A stretch of DNA of 64,000 nt, taken from positions 124,001-188,000 of the forward strand of contig JADZCN010000037.1 of the NCBI GenBank assembly GCA_020851565.1. Direction: 5' to 3'. This DNA is from Acidobacteriota bacterium. Its GTDB lineage: Bacteria > Acidobacteriota > Vicinamibacteria > Vicinamibacterales > UBA2999. Both the position numbers and the translations under genes were made by a program. Below the pieces are notes generated by a model. It was not told the DNA's origin and did not search any database. It saw only the letters and a program-made list of their open reading frames with translations. Below, piece after piece: positions 25,944-35,900 of this stretch (position 1 is its first letter; every line of letters begins with the position of its first letter).

Positions 25944-28604
25944 TCACGATGCCGCGCCGCCCAGGTCCAGGGCTGGCGGCAGGGCGCCGAGGACCGCGGA
26001 GAGCGTTTCCACGAGCTCGCGCCTGAGGCCGACGTGCAGGTCCAGGTGCGGCGACGGGACGGCGCTGCGCCAATGCCCGCCGAAGCGCTCCACGATCTCG
26101 GCATCGCTGCGCCTCCGGCGTGCCTGCAGCCAGTGGCGCCGATCGCCCAGCTCCGGGAGCATGTCGAGGAAGTCCTGCACGCCCAACAGGGCGGCGACCG
26201 TGGTGGTGGGCACCGATTCGGCCTGCGTGGATGACGCGGTGGCCGGCGAGGCCCGCTCGATGAGGAACCGGTCGCGCGCCGGGAGGGTCTCCCAGCCGCC
26301 CAGCACGTCGCGCGCGGCCGACACCGCGGCGCCGGCCAGCCCGCCGATACCGACCTGGCGCAGGTTCGCGGCGATCCCCATCCTGCGTTGCGCCCCGCGC
26401 CGGCTGAGCGCGTGCAGCAGGCGAATCTTGACGACGGCGGGCCGCAACCGGGCTGCGAGGCGCGTGGTCGTGTCCGGAACCGGCTCGCCCTCGGTCGCAC
26501 GGCTGAACGGCGAGCCGAGCGCGATGCGGTCCAGCGACAGCAGCAGGGCCGCCGGCAGCGCCTGCTGCAGCGTCGGTTCCTCGAGCAGCGCGTAGATCAT
26601 CCGGAGCGCGTTCCTCTCGAACGCTCGCAGGCGCGCCGGGCTCTCGGGCCCCGAGGTGCCGTGATGGCGGTGGTAGACGATGGCCTCGGGCGCGAACCAG
26701 ACCTCGTGCCCCAGCAGCCAGAGCCGCCAGCCGAACTCGACGTCCTCGTAGTACGCGAACGTCGGCTCGTCCCAGCCGCCCGACGCCTCGAAGGCGTTGC
26801 GCTGGAACAGCACTGCCGCGCCGCAGCCGAACAGCAGCGGCTGCTCCCGCGTGGGGAAGCTGTCGGCCTCCGCGTCCCAGCCGAGCGGGTAGCCGCGGCC
26901 CTCGAAGTTCGCCAGCCCCCCGGCGAAGTCGATGCGCTCGCCGGACCAGTCCAGGATCTTCGCCCCGACCGACGCGGCGCCGCGCCTCGTCGCGGTGTCC
27001 ACCAGCCGGGTGGTGCACGCCGGATCCACGCGCGTGTCGTCGTTCAGGAACAGCAGCCACTCGCCGCGCGCCTCGCGCGCGCCGGCGTTGTTGCCGGCGG
27101 AGAACCCCAGGTTGGCGCCGGTCCTGATCACGCGCGCGTCCGGATAGTGCCTGCGCACCACGGCCGTGGGGTCCATCGGCGAGCCGTTGTCCACGACGAT
27201 CACGTCGAGGCGTCCGGCGGGCCAGTCCTGCTGCCGCAGCGAGTCGAGGCAGTCCGGCAGGTGGCGCGCCCCGCTCGCCGTGAGGACGATGACCGAGACG
27301 ACGCCGGGCTCGGCCGTACTGCCGCCCGGGGCGGGCGTACGGAGCGCCGGGGCTTCAGCCGCGGCGGCGTCCCCATCGCCGGGACTGAAGTCCCGGCGCT
27401 CCGGACTGGGACTGAAGTCCTGGCGCTCCGTACCGGGACTGAAGTCCCGGCGCGTTGTCTCCGTGTCCTGCTGCTCCGAACTCGTGTCCCGCCGCTCCAC
27501 GCTCACGTGCGCCGGCGCCGGCAGCCCGAAGAGCTCCGCGATCCGAAAGTCGCGGATCAGCGCCTCGGCGGTCTCACGATAGCGATCGCCGAGATCGTGC
27601 AGCTTCAGCGGCTCTGGCATCAGCGCCAGGACCTCGGCGTCCGGCACGAGGCGCCGCGCCTGGATGAACGCGCGCTGCTCGCGCAGTCGAGGGAGGGACC
27701 GCGCGAAGTCCTCGAGCGCGATCAGCAGCCCCGCGATCTGCGGGGGCACCGACCAGGCCCGCGGCAGGGACCGCCCGAACTGGAACGCCTCGCCGTCGAG
27801 GCCGGCCTGCACCAGGTTCCGCTGCAACGTGAGGGCGACGGCCGCCGGCAGCACCCGCGCCAGCCCGTCCTGCCCGTAGTTCTTGAAGATGGTCGCCAGC
27901 GCGTTCCGCTCGTACAGGCGCAGCCGCATCGCCTGTGCCCACGTGCGCGTCGTCCCGTGCAGCCGGTGATAGGTGAGGGCTCGAGGGGCGAAGACGGTCG
28001 GGTGGCCCATCAGCGTCAGCCGCCACCCGATGTCCACGTCCTCGAAGTAGATGAAGTAGCTCTCGTCGAAGCCGCCGCTCTCGAGGAACACGTCGCGGCG
28101 GAACATCACGGCACCGCCGCACCCGAAGAGGATCTGGCGCTCGGGGTAGTCGCGGCCGGCGGGCTGGCCGTAATCGATCTGCCAGGAGTGCCCGAGGAAC
28201 GTCGGCAGGCCGCCCACGAAGTCCACGCGCGAGCCGTCCCAGTCCACGATGGCCGCCGCGGCAGCCGCGGCGCCGTTCCGCTCGGCCGCGGCGACGAGCT
28301 CCGTGAGCCACGCGGGGTGCACGCGCGTGTCGTTGTTGAGCAGTGCCACCCACTCGGCCTGGACCTCGCGGATCGCGGCGTTGTACGCGCCGGTGAAGCC
28401 CCGGTTGCGCCCGAGCGCGATGACGCGCACCGACGGGTGGTGCGCCCGCACGTACTCCACCGACCCGTCCTGCGATCCGTTGTCCACGACCACCAGCTGC
28501 GCGCCGGCGTAGTCCATCTGCTCCAGTGTGGGGAGGCAGGTCCGGAGATGATCGAGGCCGTTGTAGTTGAGGACCAGGACAGCTGCGCTCGGCGAGGATC
28601 TCAT
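25944..28604 (-). CDS. Tandem GT2 glycosyltransferase (two GT-A domains) with REP-derived linker
   Basis: 886 residues from ATG 28604. Domain 1 (about 5-330): AVLVLNYNGLDHLRTCLP, VVDNGSQDGS, LLNNDTRVHPAW, YFEDVDIGWRLTLMG. Domain 2 (about 440-690): VSVIVLTASGARHLPDC, VVDNGSPMDP, FLNDDTRVDPAC, YYEDVEFGWRLWLLG. Both keep donor and DD/ED metal motifs, so both may be active, as in bifunctional polymerases that alternate two linkages. The linker around residues 383-423 is a nine-residue repeat, (E)RRDFSPG-(E)RQDFSPS-(E)RRDFSPG, encoded by REP palindromes. The last 200 residues are Ala/Leu-rich without a motif I recognise. It is divergent from the next GT2 gene over 59 bases. Confidence 0.87.
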   Translation of the reverse strand: MRSSPSAAVLVLNYNGLDHLRTCLPTLEQMDYAGAQLVVVDNGSQDGSVEYVRAHHPSVRVIALGRNRGFTGAYNAAIREVQAEWVALLNNDTRVHPAWLTELVAAAERNGAAAAAAAIVDWDGSRVDFVGGLPTFLGHSWQIDYGQPAGRDYPERQILFGCGGAVMFRRDVFLESGGFDESYFIYFEDVDIGWRLTLMGHPTVFAPRALTYHRLHGTTRTWAQAMRLRLYERNALATIFKNYGQDGLARVLPAAVALTLQRNLVQAGLDGEAFQFGRSLPRAWSVPPQIAGLLIALEDFARSLPRLREQRAFIQARRLVPDAEVLALMPEPLKLHDLGDRYRETAEALIRDFRIAELFGLPAPAHVSVERRDTSSEQQDTETTRRDFSPGTERQDFSPSPERRDFSPGDGDAAAAEAPALRTPAPGGSTAEPGVVSVIVLTASGARHLPDCLDSLRQQDWPAGRLDVIVVDNGSPMDPTAVVRRHYPDARVIRTGANLGFSAGNNAGAREARGEWLLFLNDDTRVDPACTTRLVDTATRRGAASVGAKILDWSGERIDFAGGLANFEGRGYPLGWDAEADSFPTREQPLLFGCGAAVLFQRNAFEASGGWDEPTFAYYEDVEFGWRLWLLGHEVWFAPEAIVYHRHHGTSGPESPARLRAFERNALRMIYALLEEPTLQQALPAALLLSLDRIALGSPFSRATEGEPVPDTTTRLAARLRPAVVKIRLLHALSRRGAQRRMGIAANLRQVGIGGLAGAAVSAARDVLGGWETLPARDRFLIERASPATASSTQAESVPTTTVAALLGVQDFLDMLPELGDRRHWLQARRRRSDAEIVERFGGHWRSAVPSPHLDLHVGLRRELVETLSAVLGALPPALDLGGAAS
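27337..27456. repeat. Four REP palindromes inside the tandem GT2 coding region
   Basis: One diverged copy (27337-27366) and three close ones with GGGACTGAAGTCC starting at 27381, 27408 and 27435. The 27-base spacing is exactly nine codons, so the GT2 frame stays open through the array and gives the RxDFSP repeat in the linker. Confidence 0.9.
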
Positions 28605-28663
28605 GCAGCTCGAGACGTCCCGGATTGTAACACGCGCATTTTGTGGCCCACAATGGAGCGCGC

Positions 28664-30349
28664 ATGCCCGGATGGCTCGACGTGTGGCGCTCGTTCTGGT
28701 CGCGTGCCGGCCACGAGCGCGCGCGCCTGCTCCGAACGGCCTGGCACTCGCTCCGGGCGCACGGCGCCGGCGCGACGGCACGTCGCGTGCGGCAGAGCGC
28801 GCGCTTCGCGGCCGATCGGGACGCCGAGAACGCGCGCTATGCGCGCTGGTGGCACGCGCACACTCCCGACGCCGCGGCCCTCGACGAGATGAGGGCGGCC
28901 TCCACGCGCTTCCCGTACCAGCCGCTCGTCTCCGTCATCACGCCGGTCTACAACACCGATCCGCGGTGGCTGCACGCCTGCGGCGCGTCGGTGGTGGCGC
29001 AGGCCTGGCCGCGCTGGGAGTGGCACGTCGCCAACGACGGCTCCGACGACCCGCGTACGCTCGACACGCTGGCGGAGCTCTCGGCCCTTGACGCGCGCAT
29101 CAAAGTACACGATCTGTCCGAGAACGGCGGCATCTCGGCCGCCAGCAACGTCGCACTCCGCGCGGCGACGGGCGACTACGTCGCGCTGCTCGATCACGAT
29201 GACGCGCTGCTGCCGCACGCGCTCTTCCGGGTCGTCGAGCACCTCAACCAGGTCGAGGTGCGGCCCGACGTGCTCTACACGGACGAGGACAAGCTCGAGC
29301 CCGACGGCTCGAGGTCCGACGCCTACTTCAAGCCCGACTGGTCGCCGGAGCTCTTCCTGTCGAACATGTACGCCTGCCACCTCCTGGTGGCGAGGCGGGC
29401 CCTGGTGGCGGAGGTCGGTGGCTTCCGATCGGCCTTCGACTTCTCGCAGGACTACGATCTGGTGCTGCGGCTGATGGAGCGCGCCAATCGCATCGATCAC
29501 CTGCCCGACGTCCTGTACCACTGGCGCAAGGTGCCTCAGTCCACGGCGACGGCCGGCGGCGCCAAGCCCACGGCGCACCTCGCGGGCCGCCGCGCCCTTC
29601 AGGACTACCTGGATCGAAACGGCATCGGAGGCTCCATCGCCGACGCCGGCCCTCCCGGCTTCTACCGCATCGTCTACGATCGGGCCACGGAGGGGACCGT
29701 GAGCGTGATCGGCCCGTTCGCCGCGGATGAGCAGGCACGCCTCCGCGCCGCAACGTCAGGGCCGTCACTGGAGTTCGCCGCGAGCGCCGCGGAGGCCACG
29801 GGCCAGGTGCTTCTCTTCCTCAGCCCGGCGTTCGAGCCGGAGTCCCCCGACTGGCTGGTGGCGCTCCTCCAGGTGCTGCGCCCGGGCGTCGGCGCCGTTG
29901 GGGGAAAGCTGCTGAGGGCGGACGGGACCGTGGAGCACATCGGCCTCGTGCTGGGCCTCGACGGCGTCGCCGGGCGGCCCTTCGTGAACGCGCCCGCCGA
30001 CTACCCGGGGTACTTCGGCAACGCGCTCCTCATCCGGAACGTGTCGGCCGTGACCGGCGACTGCCTGATGACGACGAGGGAGACGTTCGAGCGTGTTGGC
30101 GGCCTCGACGGGAGCCTCGGACGGGAAGCCGCCGCCATCGACTACTGCCTGAAGGCCAGGGCGGCGTCCGAACGCGTGGCCTTCACTCCGTGGAGCGTGT
30201 TGCGACGACGCTCACCGGCCCCGGCGCCCGTCCTCGAGGCCGATGACGCGCGGCGGCTGCAGGCGCGCTGGGGCGATGCCCTGGCGCGGGATCCGTACTA
30301 CAGCCCGCACCTCTCCACGCGCTTCCTCGACTACCGGGTTGACGCGTAG
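28664..30349 (+). CDS. GT2 family glycosyltransferase with C-terminal extension
   Basis: 561 residues, ATG 28664 (GTG 28643 is possible). After a basic helical N-terminus, the GT-A core spans about 85-330: PLVSVITPVYNTDPRWL, NDGSDD, NGGISAASNVALRAATGDY, LLDHDDAL (metal site), YTDEDKLEPDG and DYDLVLRLMERA. It resembles the O-antigen biosynthesis GT2 enzymes that carry LPDVLYHWRK. The last 200 residues contain LLRADGTVEHIGLVLGLDG and a second, incomplete GT2-like half lacking a DxD. It is probably a chain-elongating enzyme. It is followed by a REP cluster. Confidence 0.85.
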   Translation: MPGWLDVWRSFWSRAGHERARLLRTAWHSLRAHGAGATARRVRQSARFAADRDAENARYARWWHAHTPDAAALDEMRAASTRFPYQPLVSVITPVYNTDPRWLHACGASVVAQAWPRWEWHVANDGSDDPRTLDTLAELSALDARIKVHDLSENGGISAASNVALRAATGDYVALLDHDDALLPHALFRVVEHLNQVEVRPDVLYTDEDKLEPDGSRSDAYFKPDWSPELFLSNMYACHLLVARRALVAEVGGFRSAFDFSQDYDLVLRLMERANRIDHLPDVLYHWRKVPQSTATAGGAKPTAHLAGRRALQDYLDRNGIGGSIADAGPPGFYRIVYDRATEGTVSVIGPFAADEQARLRAATSGPSLEFAASAAEATGQVLLFLSPAFEPESPDWLVALLQVLRPGVGAVGGKLLRADGTVEHIGLVLGLDGVAGRPFVNAPADYPGYFGNALLIRNVSAVTGDCLMTTRETFERVGGLDGSLGREAAAIDYCLKARAASERVAFTPWSVLRRRSPAPAPVLEADDARRLQARWGDALARDPYYSPHLSTRFLDYRVDA

Positions 30350-30361
30350 CCCCGGCGTGCG

Positions 30362-30524
30362 GGCGGGACTGAAGTCCCGCCCCTCCGTACGGGTCGGCAT
30401 TGCGGCCCGGCGTCCCGCCCCTCCGTACGGCTCGCCAGTGCGCACCGAAGGTCCCGCTCCTCCGACCGCTACCGTCCCGCACGGCTGACCACGCCGTACG
30501 GAGCGCCGGGACTTCAGTCCCGGC
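30362..30524. repeat. REP cluster with inverted outer copies
   Basis: The left copy GGCGGGACTGAAGTCCCGCC with tail CCTCCGTACG begins at 30362. Degenerate tail-containing copies lie around 30400-30430, and the right copy CGTACGGAGCG + CCGGGACTTCAGTCCCGG (30495-30524) is inverted relative to the left one. The right copy supplies the stop codon and the last residues (RRD) of the epimerase gene on the minus strand. Confidence 0.85.
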
Positions 30525-31503
30525 GTGCCGCCGCGGGATCCCGCTCGGCCGCGCCCAGCTTCGTGAACACGCGAATGTTGTAGTACTCGTCCTGCTCCAT
30601 GTCCCCGTACTCGCCGCGGTGCGCCATCACCTCGGCCACCATGTCCTTCACGGAGTATTGAGGCTGGAACCCGAGCTCCACGGCGGCGCGCTCGCAGGAC
30701 ACCTTGTAGTTGCGGAAGTCCTGGACGTTCCGGATGTCGAGGCGCACGCGCTGGCCGGTCTCCCGCTCGAGCTCCTCCTTCACCAGGTCCGCCACCTGCC
30801 CGACGGTGAAGTTGCCGCTGGCCACGTTGAAGACGCCGCTCAGCTTCCGCCCCGCCTGGACGGCGCGCGTGAAGGCGGCGACATCGTCGCGGATGTCGAG
30901 CAGCGGCCGCCAGATCGAGGGGTTGTTCACCGTGATGGTGCCGGTGGTCAGGGCTGACTTGACCATCGTGTTCACGATGAGATCGAAGCGCATGCGAGGC
31001 GACCACCCGCAGACCGTGCCCTGCCGCAGTGCGATCACCGAGAAGCTGTCGTCCTGCAGCTGCAGGGCTGCCCGCTCGCCCTGCAGCTTCGAGATGCCGT
31101 AGGGATAGGCGCAGGTCACCGGATCGTCCTCGGTGTACAGCTGGTCTTCCGTGTAGCCGTAGACCGAGCACGACGAGGCATAGATCAGGCGCTTGACGCC
31201 GGCGCGCTTGGCGATGAACGCCAGGTAGGCCGGCAGCGCCCCGTTGGCCACGAAGTTCTTCGCCGGGCTGAACTCCGCCATGGGATCGTTGGACAGCCCG
31301 GCCAGGAAGATCAGCTGATCGACGCCGCGCAGGTCCTCTTCCGAGAGGTCGAAGAGCTCGCCCCGGCGGATGGGGATGTCGGGTGGCAGGTGGTTGCCGA
31401 ACCAGAGGTGATCGGCCACCTCGACGTCGTAGCCACGCTCTCGCAGGGCGGGAACGAGCCGTGTGCCGACGTATCCCGCGCCGCCGGCGATCAGCAGCCT
31501 CAT
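30514..31503 (-). CDS. NAD-dependent epimerase/dehydratase (extended SDR)
   Basis: 329 residues from ATG 31503, which overlaps the upstream stop (ATGA). LLIAGGAGYVGTRLVPAL is the NAD loop, LIFLAGLSNDPMAEF follows, then ASSCSVYGY and YPYGISKLQGERAAL with the catalytic YxxxK. TVCGWSPRMRFDLIVNTMV and RPLLDIRDDVAAF are typical of nucleotide-sugar SDRs found in rhamnose-like or branched-sugar operons. The C-terminus (AARRD, stop) is encoded by the REP palindrome at 30495-30524, so the natural end may once have been different. Third gene of the rmlC operon; the product sugar is unknown. Confidence 0.86.
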   Translation of the reverse strand: MRLLIAGGAGYVGTRLVPALRERGYDVEVADHLWFGNHLPPDIPIRRGELFDLSEEDLRGVDQLIFLAGLSNDPMAEFSPAKNFVANGALPAYLAFIAKRAGVKRLIYASSCSVYGYTEDQLYTEDDPVTCAYPYGISKLQGERAALQLQDDSFSVIALRQGTVCGWSPRMRFDLIVNTMVKSALTTGTITVNNPSIWRPLLDIRDDVAAFTRAVQAGRKLSGVFNVASGNFTVGQVADLVKEELERETGQRVRLDIRNVQDFRNYKVSCERAAVELGFQPQYSVKDMVAEVMAHRGEYGDMEQDEYYNIRVFTKLGAAERDPAAARRD

Positions 31504-32240
31504 GGTCTGGACTCCTCGTCTGGCACGAGCTCCCGGTAACGTGTCGTGTCGAGCGACGTGTCGACGGGCGCCACGAAGGGGACATCCCTGAGCGACAGCG
31601 GCTCGACGGGCTTCGCCGGGTCCAGCGACCGCGCATACTCCATCACCGTGCGGCGTGGCCCCCCCACGTGCACGGTTCCCCGTGCCTGCCGCTCGACGAG
31701 CGCGAGGATCTGCCGTGCCGTCACCGATACGCTCTGGCGCGACGTCCACTGATCGACGAACGCCTTCGGGTAGGGGAACACGTCGGGGCCGAAGCTGGTC
31801 CGGACGATCAGGTGATCCGTCAACATGCGGGCGGCGCATTCGCCGCCCAGCTTCGACCACGCGTAGCGGTTCACGGGCAGCACCGCGTCGTCCTCGCGGT
31901 AGGCGCCCTTGTCGCCCTTGAAGACGTAGTCGGTGGAGATGTAGACGAGCGTCGTCCGGTGGGCGAGGCACCAGCGCGCGAGATTGGCGGTGCCGATGAT
32001 GTTCGTGGCGATGGCACGATCCGGATCCTGGTCGATCTTCGGCGGCGAGGTGAACGCCGCGGCGTGGATGACGGTCGTCACATCCCGTCCATCCAGCCAG
32101 GCTGCGACCGAGGCCGCATCGCTGACATCGAGCTCCGTCGACGATGGATAGAGGGCCGCTGGCAGCAGGCGCCGGAACGCGCCGCCGAGGAGCCCGGAGC
32201 CGCCGGTGAACACGGTAGAGGGGGCGTCGAGCGCGCTCAT
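31500..32240 (-). CDS. dTDP-4-dehydrorhamnose reductase-like SDR
   Basis: 246 residues from ATG 32240, one base after the rmlC-like stop. VFTGGSGLLGGAFRRLL is the cofactor loop, VIHAAAFTSPPKIDQDPDRA and LVYISTDYVFKGDKGAY are RmlD-like, and YAWSKLGGECAARML has the YxxxK pair. RmlD reduces the 4-keto group after RmlC epimerisation, which matches the gene order. It is shorter than typical RmlD (about 290) and the C-terminal substrate domain is reduced, so a related reductase is possible. It overlaps the next gene by four bases. Confidence 0.82.
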   Translation of the reverse strand: MSALDAPSTVFTGGSGLLGGAFRRLLPAALYPSSTELDVSDAASVAAWLDGRDVTTVIHAAAFTSPPKIDQDPDRAIATNIIGTANLARWCLAHRTTLVYISTDYVFKGDKGAYREDDAVLPVNRYAWSKLGGECAARMLTDHLIVRTSFGPDVFPYPKAFVDQWTSRQSVSVTARQILALVERQARGTVHVGGPRRTVMEYARSLDPAKPVEPLSLRDVPFVAPVDTSLDTTRYRELVPDEESRP

Positions 32241-32241
32241 C

Positions 32242-32880
32242 TCAGCACCGGCCATGGACGAAGTTCGTGGAGCGCTCGTCGGCCTTCCAGGCCGCGAGCG
32301 TGAGGCCGTCGGTGTCCTTCTGGCTGATCGTGGCGCCGCGCGTGACCAGCTCGTCGAACTCCCGCTTGAGACCCGCATCGCACGGCGACCAGTCGAGGTC
32401 CGGGGCCAGCGGCGAGAGCCCGGCCTCGCACCCGGGACTGTACTCGCCGGTGCAGAGGTACTCGATGCGCGACGGCTCGGTGAAGAAGTTGCCGTGCGCG
32501 AAACCGGGAGGTACCCAGATCCACTCGCTGTGGGGGGCCTCGTCGGACGCCGGCATGTCGTACGCGGCTATCTGCCCGAACGTGGGGGAGCCGAGCCGGA
32601 TGTCGAGGAAGAGATCCACCATGCGTCCCGATACCGTGCGCACGAGCTTCCCCATGTACGGGTTCCACTGGAAGTGCAGCCCGCGGACGACGCCCGCCCG
32701 CGACCAGCTCTCGTTCATCTGCGGCGTCGGCGTCCCTCGCAGGAACTGCAGGTCGGGGTGGCCGTCGATGTCGCTGCGGCGGAACGGTTCGGTGAAGTAG
32801 CCGCGCGCGTCGGAGAACCGGGCGAACCGGATGACCTTGACGTCCGGCAGGACGAGCGGTGTGACGGACAGGATTTTCAT
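32242..32880 (-). CDS. rfbC: dTDP-4-dehydrorhamnose 3,5-epimerase-like protein
   Basis: 212 residues, cupin-fold RmlC family. FSDARGYFTEPFRRSDID leads, RGLHFQWNPYMGKLVRTV has the conserved active-site histidine, VDLFLDIRLGSPTFGQ and WVPPGFAHGNFF follow, and IEYLCTGEYSPGCE has the tyrosine region. It epimerises C3 and/or C5 of a dTDP- or GDP-4-keto-6-deoxy sugar. No rmlA or rmlB is present in the window, so the keto substrate may come from the gmd-like dehydratase or from genes elsewhere. It is first of a three-gene minus-strand operon. Confidence 0.87.
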   Translation of the reverse strand: MKILSVTPLVLPDVKVIRFARFSDARGYFTEPFRRSDIDGHPDLQFLRGTPTPQMNESWSRAGVVRGLHFQWNPYMGKLVRTVSGRMVDLFLDIRLGSPTFGQIAAYDMPASDEAPHSEWIWVPPGFAHGNFFTEPSRIEYLCTGEYSPGCEAGLSPLAPDLDWSPCDAGLKREFDELVTRGATISQKDTDGLTLAAWKADERSTNFVHGRC

Positions 32881-32978
32881 TGTGAGTGGCGGCCCCGATT
32901 ATGACAGGACCCACGCGGGTGCGCGAGTCCTGCAGGAGCCGCCGCTCCGGCACAGGGGAGCGGTGCGGCGCGCCGACG

Positions 32979-35900
32979 CTACGGAACGACGACGGTGACC
33001 GCGTTCGATTCCGCGCTCGTACCCGCGCCGTTGCCGGCCACCACGCTCACGACGTAGGTGCCAGGGGGCGCCGGCAGGGTGACCGAGGTGCCCGTCACCG
33101 GCAGCGCGGCCACGATGGCCGCCGATCCCGGCATGCGCGCCAGCAGCGTGTAGCCGGTGGGCGCCGTGCCGCTCGTGGGCGGCGACCACGACAGCGTCAC
33201 GTTCGATCCGCTCACCGACGGGGGCGCGAGCGTGGGCGGTCCGGGCACCACGGGCGGGGCCACGGTGAAGCTCACTTCGTTGGACGTTGCCGCGCCGCCG
33301 GCATTGGTCGCGACCACGCGCACGTAGATGGTGACGCCCACGGGCGCCGTCGCGGAGATGGACGTGGCCCCTCCCATCGGCGCCACGGCGAGATTCGACG
33401 CGCCCGGGCTGGTGCCGGCGTAGAGGGTGTAGTTCGTGGGCGGGCCGCCCGCCCCGGGCGACCAGTTGAGCGTCACCGGGTTGGCGGCGGCCTGCGCCAG
33501 CGACAGCGTCGGCGGCCCGGGCGGAGACGGCGGCTGCGGCCCGACCGTGACGAGCACGGCGGGCGACGGAGCGATGCGCGCGCCGATGGGCTCGAGGCTG
33601 ACGGCGCGGAAGTAGTACGTGCCGCTGGCCACCGCGCCCGAGTACGTGCCCGGGCTGGGCACGAACACCTGGAACGCCGCCGGTGAGAACTGGGAGTTCT
33701 GCGACGCCTCGACGATGTAGCCGCCAACCTGCGGGCCGCTCGTGGGCGCCCCGAACGACACGGTCACGGTGTTGCCCGACGCGCTGGCCGAGAAGTTCGA
33801 GGGTGCACCAGCAGCCGTCACCACCGTGATGGGCACGTCCCGCACCGTGAACTGCCCGCTGATCGTGGAGCGTGCCAGCACCCGCAGTGTCCAGCTCCCC
33901 TGGGACAGCGCATAGACACCATTGAACGAGAATCCGGAGTTGGCGAACGCCCCGCTCGCCGAAGGGCAGGAGGTCGGGAACGACCGCGTGCCGAGCGACC
34001 CGCCAAAACCCAGCACCTGCGTCGAGCCGGCCTGCGGCCCGCTGACGTCGGGCCCGGCGATGGCCAGCACCGACACCTCGTCCATGTTGATGCCCGAGGT
34101 GTTGCCCTCGTCGTAGGCACAGCCCGTAATGGTGAACGGCGTCGGCACCGATGCGCCGGCCGCCGGGGCCGACACGGTGAGCCGCGGCAGCGAGGAGGAC
34201 GCCGAGTAGACGCGCAGCTTCCCGCTGGAATAGGCGCCGCGGACTTCCTGCAGGCCGCCGCGGTTCTCGACGATGCGCACGTAGACGAAGTACTCGCCCG
34301 GCGCGACACCGTTGGTATTGAACGGGAACGTGAGGGCCGCACCGCGCTGCACGTTGTTCTGGGTGCCTACCTGCACCAGGCCGCCCGACGGGTCGCGATC
34401 GCCGTCGAGGAAGAACTGCGCCGTGTAGGTGCTGCCCGTGTCCGCGTCGTTGAAGCCGTAGCGAACGTTGAAGGTGCCGCCGGCGGCCACTTCGTCCAGC
34501 GCGGCCAGCTTCACGCCGGCCAGGCGGAACGTGACGCCGATCGTGGCCTCGTGGGGGTCGAGGCGGAAGAAGCGGACCGAGTGGTTGAGCCACGGCAGCG
34601 TCGGGCAGAACGGGCATTCGGTCTCGAGGCCCTGGTTGGCCGCCGTGAGGGTGCTGAGATCCACCGTGTAGGTGTTCCGGCCGGGCCAGATCAACAAGTC
34701 GTTGGTCGCCGTCATCGTGCTGGCGTCCATGCCGCTCTGCGAGCCCCACAGCACGCGGGTCAGCGAGCCCTGGCCCAGGTTGCCGTCCAGCCCGAACGGC
34801 GTGTCCAGCGTGAGGGTGAAGGTCAGGTGACGGTAGCGACGCGTGTTGATGAGCGCCGAGCCGCCGTTGAGCAAGGTCACCTGCGGATCGCCGGAGCTGG
34901 TCCCCGTGCCCTGCAGCGCCGGCTGCCCCGCATCGTTCACCAGGCCGGGGTTGACCACGTCGTTCAACGCCGGCACGTCGGCGGGGTCGGCCATGTCCCA
35001 CGGGTTGCCGAGCACGTCGGTCGCGAAATCGGCCCCGCCGCTCTCGTCCGGATCGATCACGGTGACCTGTGGCGGCGCGTTGATGGTGAACGCCTGCGAC
35101 GAGGACGTCCCGTTGTTGCAGCTGAGCGACGCCTGGTAGGCGCCGGGTGCCAGCACGCCGTAGTTGAACGCGATGCTGCCGGACCCGGAGGCCGCGCCAC
35201 GCGCCACGTTGAACGGCACACCTTCCGCGTCGGTGATACGCAGCGTGTAGGTGCTCGTGCAGTTCGCGTAGTTGATGTTCATCGTGGCCGCGCCCGCGCC
35301 ATCGCGCGCGGTCAGCCGCACCCAGTCGATCTCCACGGGCACGCTGTAGCCGGCGGTGCCCTGCGCGCGCAGCTCGAAGCCGCGCGCCAGCGACTGCAGG
35401 TGCCACGGGCGGGGCGTGCCCCCGAGCGGCGAGGCCAGCTGGCCCGACTGGAGCGAGCCGTCCGTCGTCACGTACTGGAGCGTCGGCAGGTCGAGGATGT
35501 ACAGGGCCCACCCGTTCCTCGGATTGCCCCAGAGCACCAGCCCCGACTGGTTCGCTTCGTCCGAGCCGCCGTAGGTGCGGTGATACCAGATGGCCATCAA
35601 CTGGTTGGGCGGCGGCCCGGGATTGGTGAGCCGCATCTTCACCGCGAGCTTGCCGTAGCGGCTCGTGGGGATGGCCATGTGATCGAACGCGCCGGTGCGG
35701 CCGTTGTTGACGAGCCCCGCGCCGCCGCGGAACAGCAGCGACACCTTGTTGCCGGCGCTGGTGTCCGTGGTGGCCTGGAAGCGGCCGTTGTTGAGGAACA
35801 CCCCGCGCCCGCCCGACCGCGCCTGCGCACTCGTGGTCCAGCCCAGCTGCTCGTCAGGAAAAGGGCTCAGGTCGTCGACGTTGCTGAAGTCCCAGGCATC

